NCBI RefSeq assembly: GCF_009389715.1 | Contig: NC_052399.1 | Coordinates: 28,653,146 to 28,717,145 of the forward strand | Origin: Phoenix dactylifera | Lineage: Eukaryota; Streptophyta; Magnoliopsida; Arecales; Arecaceae | Direction: 5' to 3' | Length of the DNA stretch: 64,000 bases | Shown here: piece by piece, positions 62,401 through 64,000 of the stretch | Position numbering within the stretch: the first letter of the stretch is position 1 | How the letters are laid out: each line of letters begins with the position of its first letter | The notes under the pieces: generated by a model | Told to the model about the DNA's origin: nothing | Seen by the model: the letters and a program-made list of their open reading frames with translations, nothing else | Databases searched by the model: none | Program-made: the position numbers and the translations under genes

Positions 62401-64000
62401 CTCATGACATTCATCAACATTTGTTGCCTATTTATGATTTGTCATGGGAGAGTATGTATATGTGTGCATGTATGTATGTATGTATGTATGTATGTACGTA
62501 TGTATGTAAAATGTATATGTATGTATGAGAAAGTTGTCTCGTCTACATGCAATATGAATCACACGCACCTCTCATCATCATATGATCAAGTAGGAAAGAT
62601 TGCAATGATACTTTCAATGATACGTACACATTTTGTTTTAATTTTTTTTTGAGACAACGGACGTCTAGGTTTCATGCAGCTTGGTGACCGAACGGTAATT
62701 TATGTAGGCCTGGCTATATTTCATTAATCTAGCTCTTTCCATGAAAAGTTGCTATCACTTGGACCTTATCAGTTAATGCATCTTCTTATACGTTGCTGGC
62801 TTTACGATGTCTTTTTTCCTCCTCATTATTTGTGTACTTTCATACACTTAAAGGAGCATTTCTGCACTTAACGAAACACGACTACGTAATTGTTTGTTCA
62901 TTTAATCGACATCACTGCATGTGAAAGTAATAATAGTTGAAGTTGACACATAATTTCCTTAGATGTAATGGCGATACTTCCTGCTATCGATACCAAAACA
63001 TTTCAAAAGGAAACAAAAGCAAGGCATCTAAGTAGGCAGCAATAAACTTCTCATTGTACAGAAGTTCTCATGCACATATATATGCATGGAGGAAGTATCA
63101 TGGATGCAAGTTTAGCTACATATTAAGTTTATTAAAGAGGTTACTTGTTAAATATGTATCATAGAACCCAACGACATTACTATAAGAGATTTTCTTTTTT
63201 TTTGTCAAAACATGAACAGATTAGCCTATTGATAACTTTGCAGGATTAAAAGAGCCTCTCTTACATTTTTAATATCTACTGACTTTACTAAAAGATTACC
63301 AGACTTCTTCTCGTAGAGGAGACAGAAATTCCTTCCTTTATGGCTTCCTTCCTTTATGGCCAAATCATAAAGAAAGATCCAAACTATGAGGCCTGACATT
63401 TCTTCATCCTTAATACCTCTTCTAAATTCCAAATATACGTGGAAACCGCTTATAGCTAAGTTTGTAGGAGTTCATGCATGTTTCTTCGATTGAAATTGCA
63501 ATTTTGATCCAGGCCAGTGATCATTCATTCTTTTCTTTTTAAATATATCTTTTCTTGGTCTCTTAGTAGTTGATTTCTTTAAAAGATGTCATCTCTCCAG
63601 TCTCTCCCTTCTTCCTCTCAAAGGGGGAAAAGAGAACTCGCTTAAGTCCCTCCCTCTCTCTCTCTCTCTCTCTCATGTTCTTTAATTGTCTCATGATCTT
63701 ATGCACCGGAGTTGAGCTAGAAATTGTACTATGGTAACTCATGACGTTTTAAATGTCTCTTGATGTTCATCATGTCATAATACATAAATAGTGTGCATGG
63801 TTAGGTCAGTGGTACGAGAAGACATCAGCATCACAAATGCTATGATTTTATGGTAGAAAAAGTAAATGGTATGATGATCTCTGAAACTTAAGAATACGAA
63901 TGCTGTCAAGCATAAAGGTGGAACCTCCATTACCTTTGGAAGGAAGAAGTCCAGCAGCAGAAGCCATCGGTTTCCGGGGAGATACCACTTAAAGGGGCTC
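62401..64000. other. Intergenic region with microsatellites, no gene seen
   Basis: An (ATGT)n tract lies at about 62466-62526 and a (CT)n tract at about 63650-63675. A minus-strand frame at 63226-63432 (..REALLILQSYQ end) has no recognised family and overlaps a small internal duplication (ttcctttatggcttcc). The right edge shows no gene end. Confidence 0.45.

Noticed and set aside
62401-62652. Cys/Met/Tyr-rich small frames (CMYVCMYV...)
   Set aside because: They are translations of the ATGT microsatellite.
63226-63432. 68-codon minus frame with a plausible-looking protein sequence
   Set aside because: No family recognised, no flanking exons found, and it overlaps a small local duplication; kept only as an uncertain note.

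Overview
The window is nuclear DNA from a flowering plant. It has intron-rich genes with GT-AG splice sites, organelle-targeted RNA-processing factors, plant-only protein families and many small transposon remnants. GC-rich first exons (TONSOKU exon 1, the subtilase) and the overall style suggest a monocot. A non-grass such as a palm is my best guess, but this is inference from style, not a match. No prokaryotic operons, CRISPR arrays, rRNA genes or convincing tRNA genes were seen.

Layout. 1-1861 (-) is a nuclear-encoded mitochondrial group II intron maturase (nMAT4 type) that runs off the left edge. 2693-5086 (+) is an intronless PLS/E-class PPR gene, divergent from the maturase, with a decayed LINE tail between them. 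7875-13752 (+) is a proteasome alpha-5 (PAE) locus: exons 1-6 read cleanly, but the last three exons have lost several single G bases. 13753-21050 is gene-poor and repeat-rich. 21128-23559 (+) is an SBT1-type subtilase whose frame is broken many times although the catalytic blocks remain. 24592-35578 (-) is a complete 20-exon TONSOKU/BRUSHY1 gene, which I rebuilt exon by exon with consistent phases (1350 aa), with an E2F site just upstream. 35.7-40.9 kb is intergenic and holds a MITE. 40944-44998 (+) is a two-exon group VII ERF factor (380 aa) starting with the oxygen-sensing MCGGAII N-degron. 45.0-50.2 kb is intergenic. 50187-53145 (-) and 55877-59012 (-) are two tandem RBR-type E3 ubiquitin ligases. 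59.0-64.0 kb is repeat-rich intergenic DNA.

The genes do not form a pathway. The maturase and the PPR protein both act on organellar RNA. TONSOKU acts in replication-coupled chromatin maintenance. The ERF-VII factor is itself a substrate of the ubiquitin-proteasome system, but its closeness to the alpha-5 and RBR genes is most likely chance.

The most interesting points are: an RBR ligase with a duplicated RING1 domain; its neighbour with repeated SUMO-interaction-like motifs plus a UIM-like helix; a threefold tandem repeat in the ERF-VII intron that duplicates the splice-donor region; an alpha-5 copy that has lost the YDR gate motif; and a short G-rich poly(A)-tailed retroposon flanked by a 12-bp target duplication.
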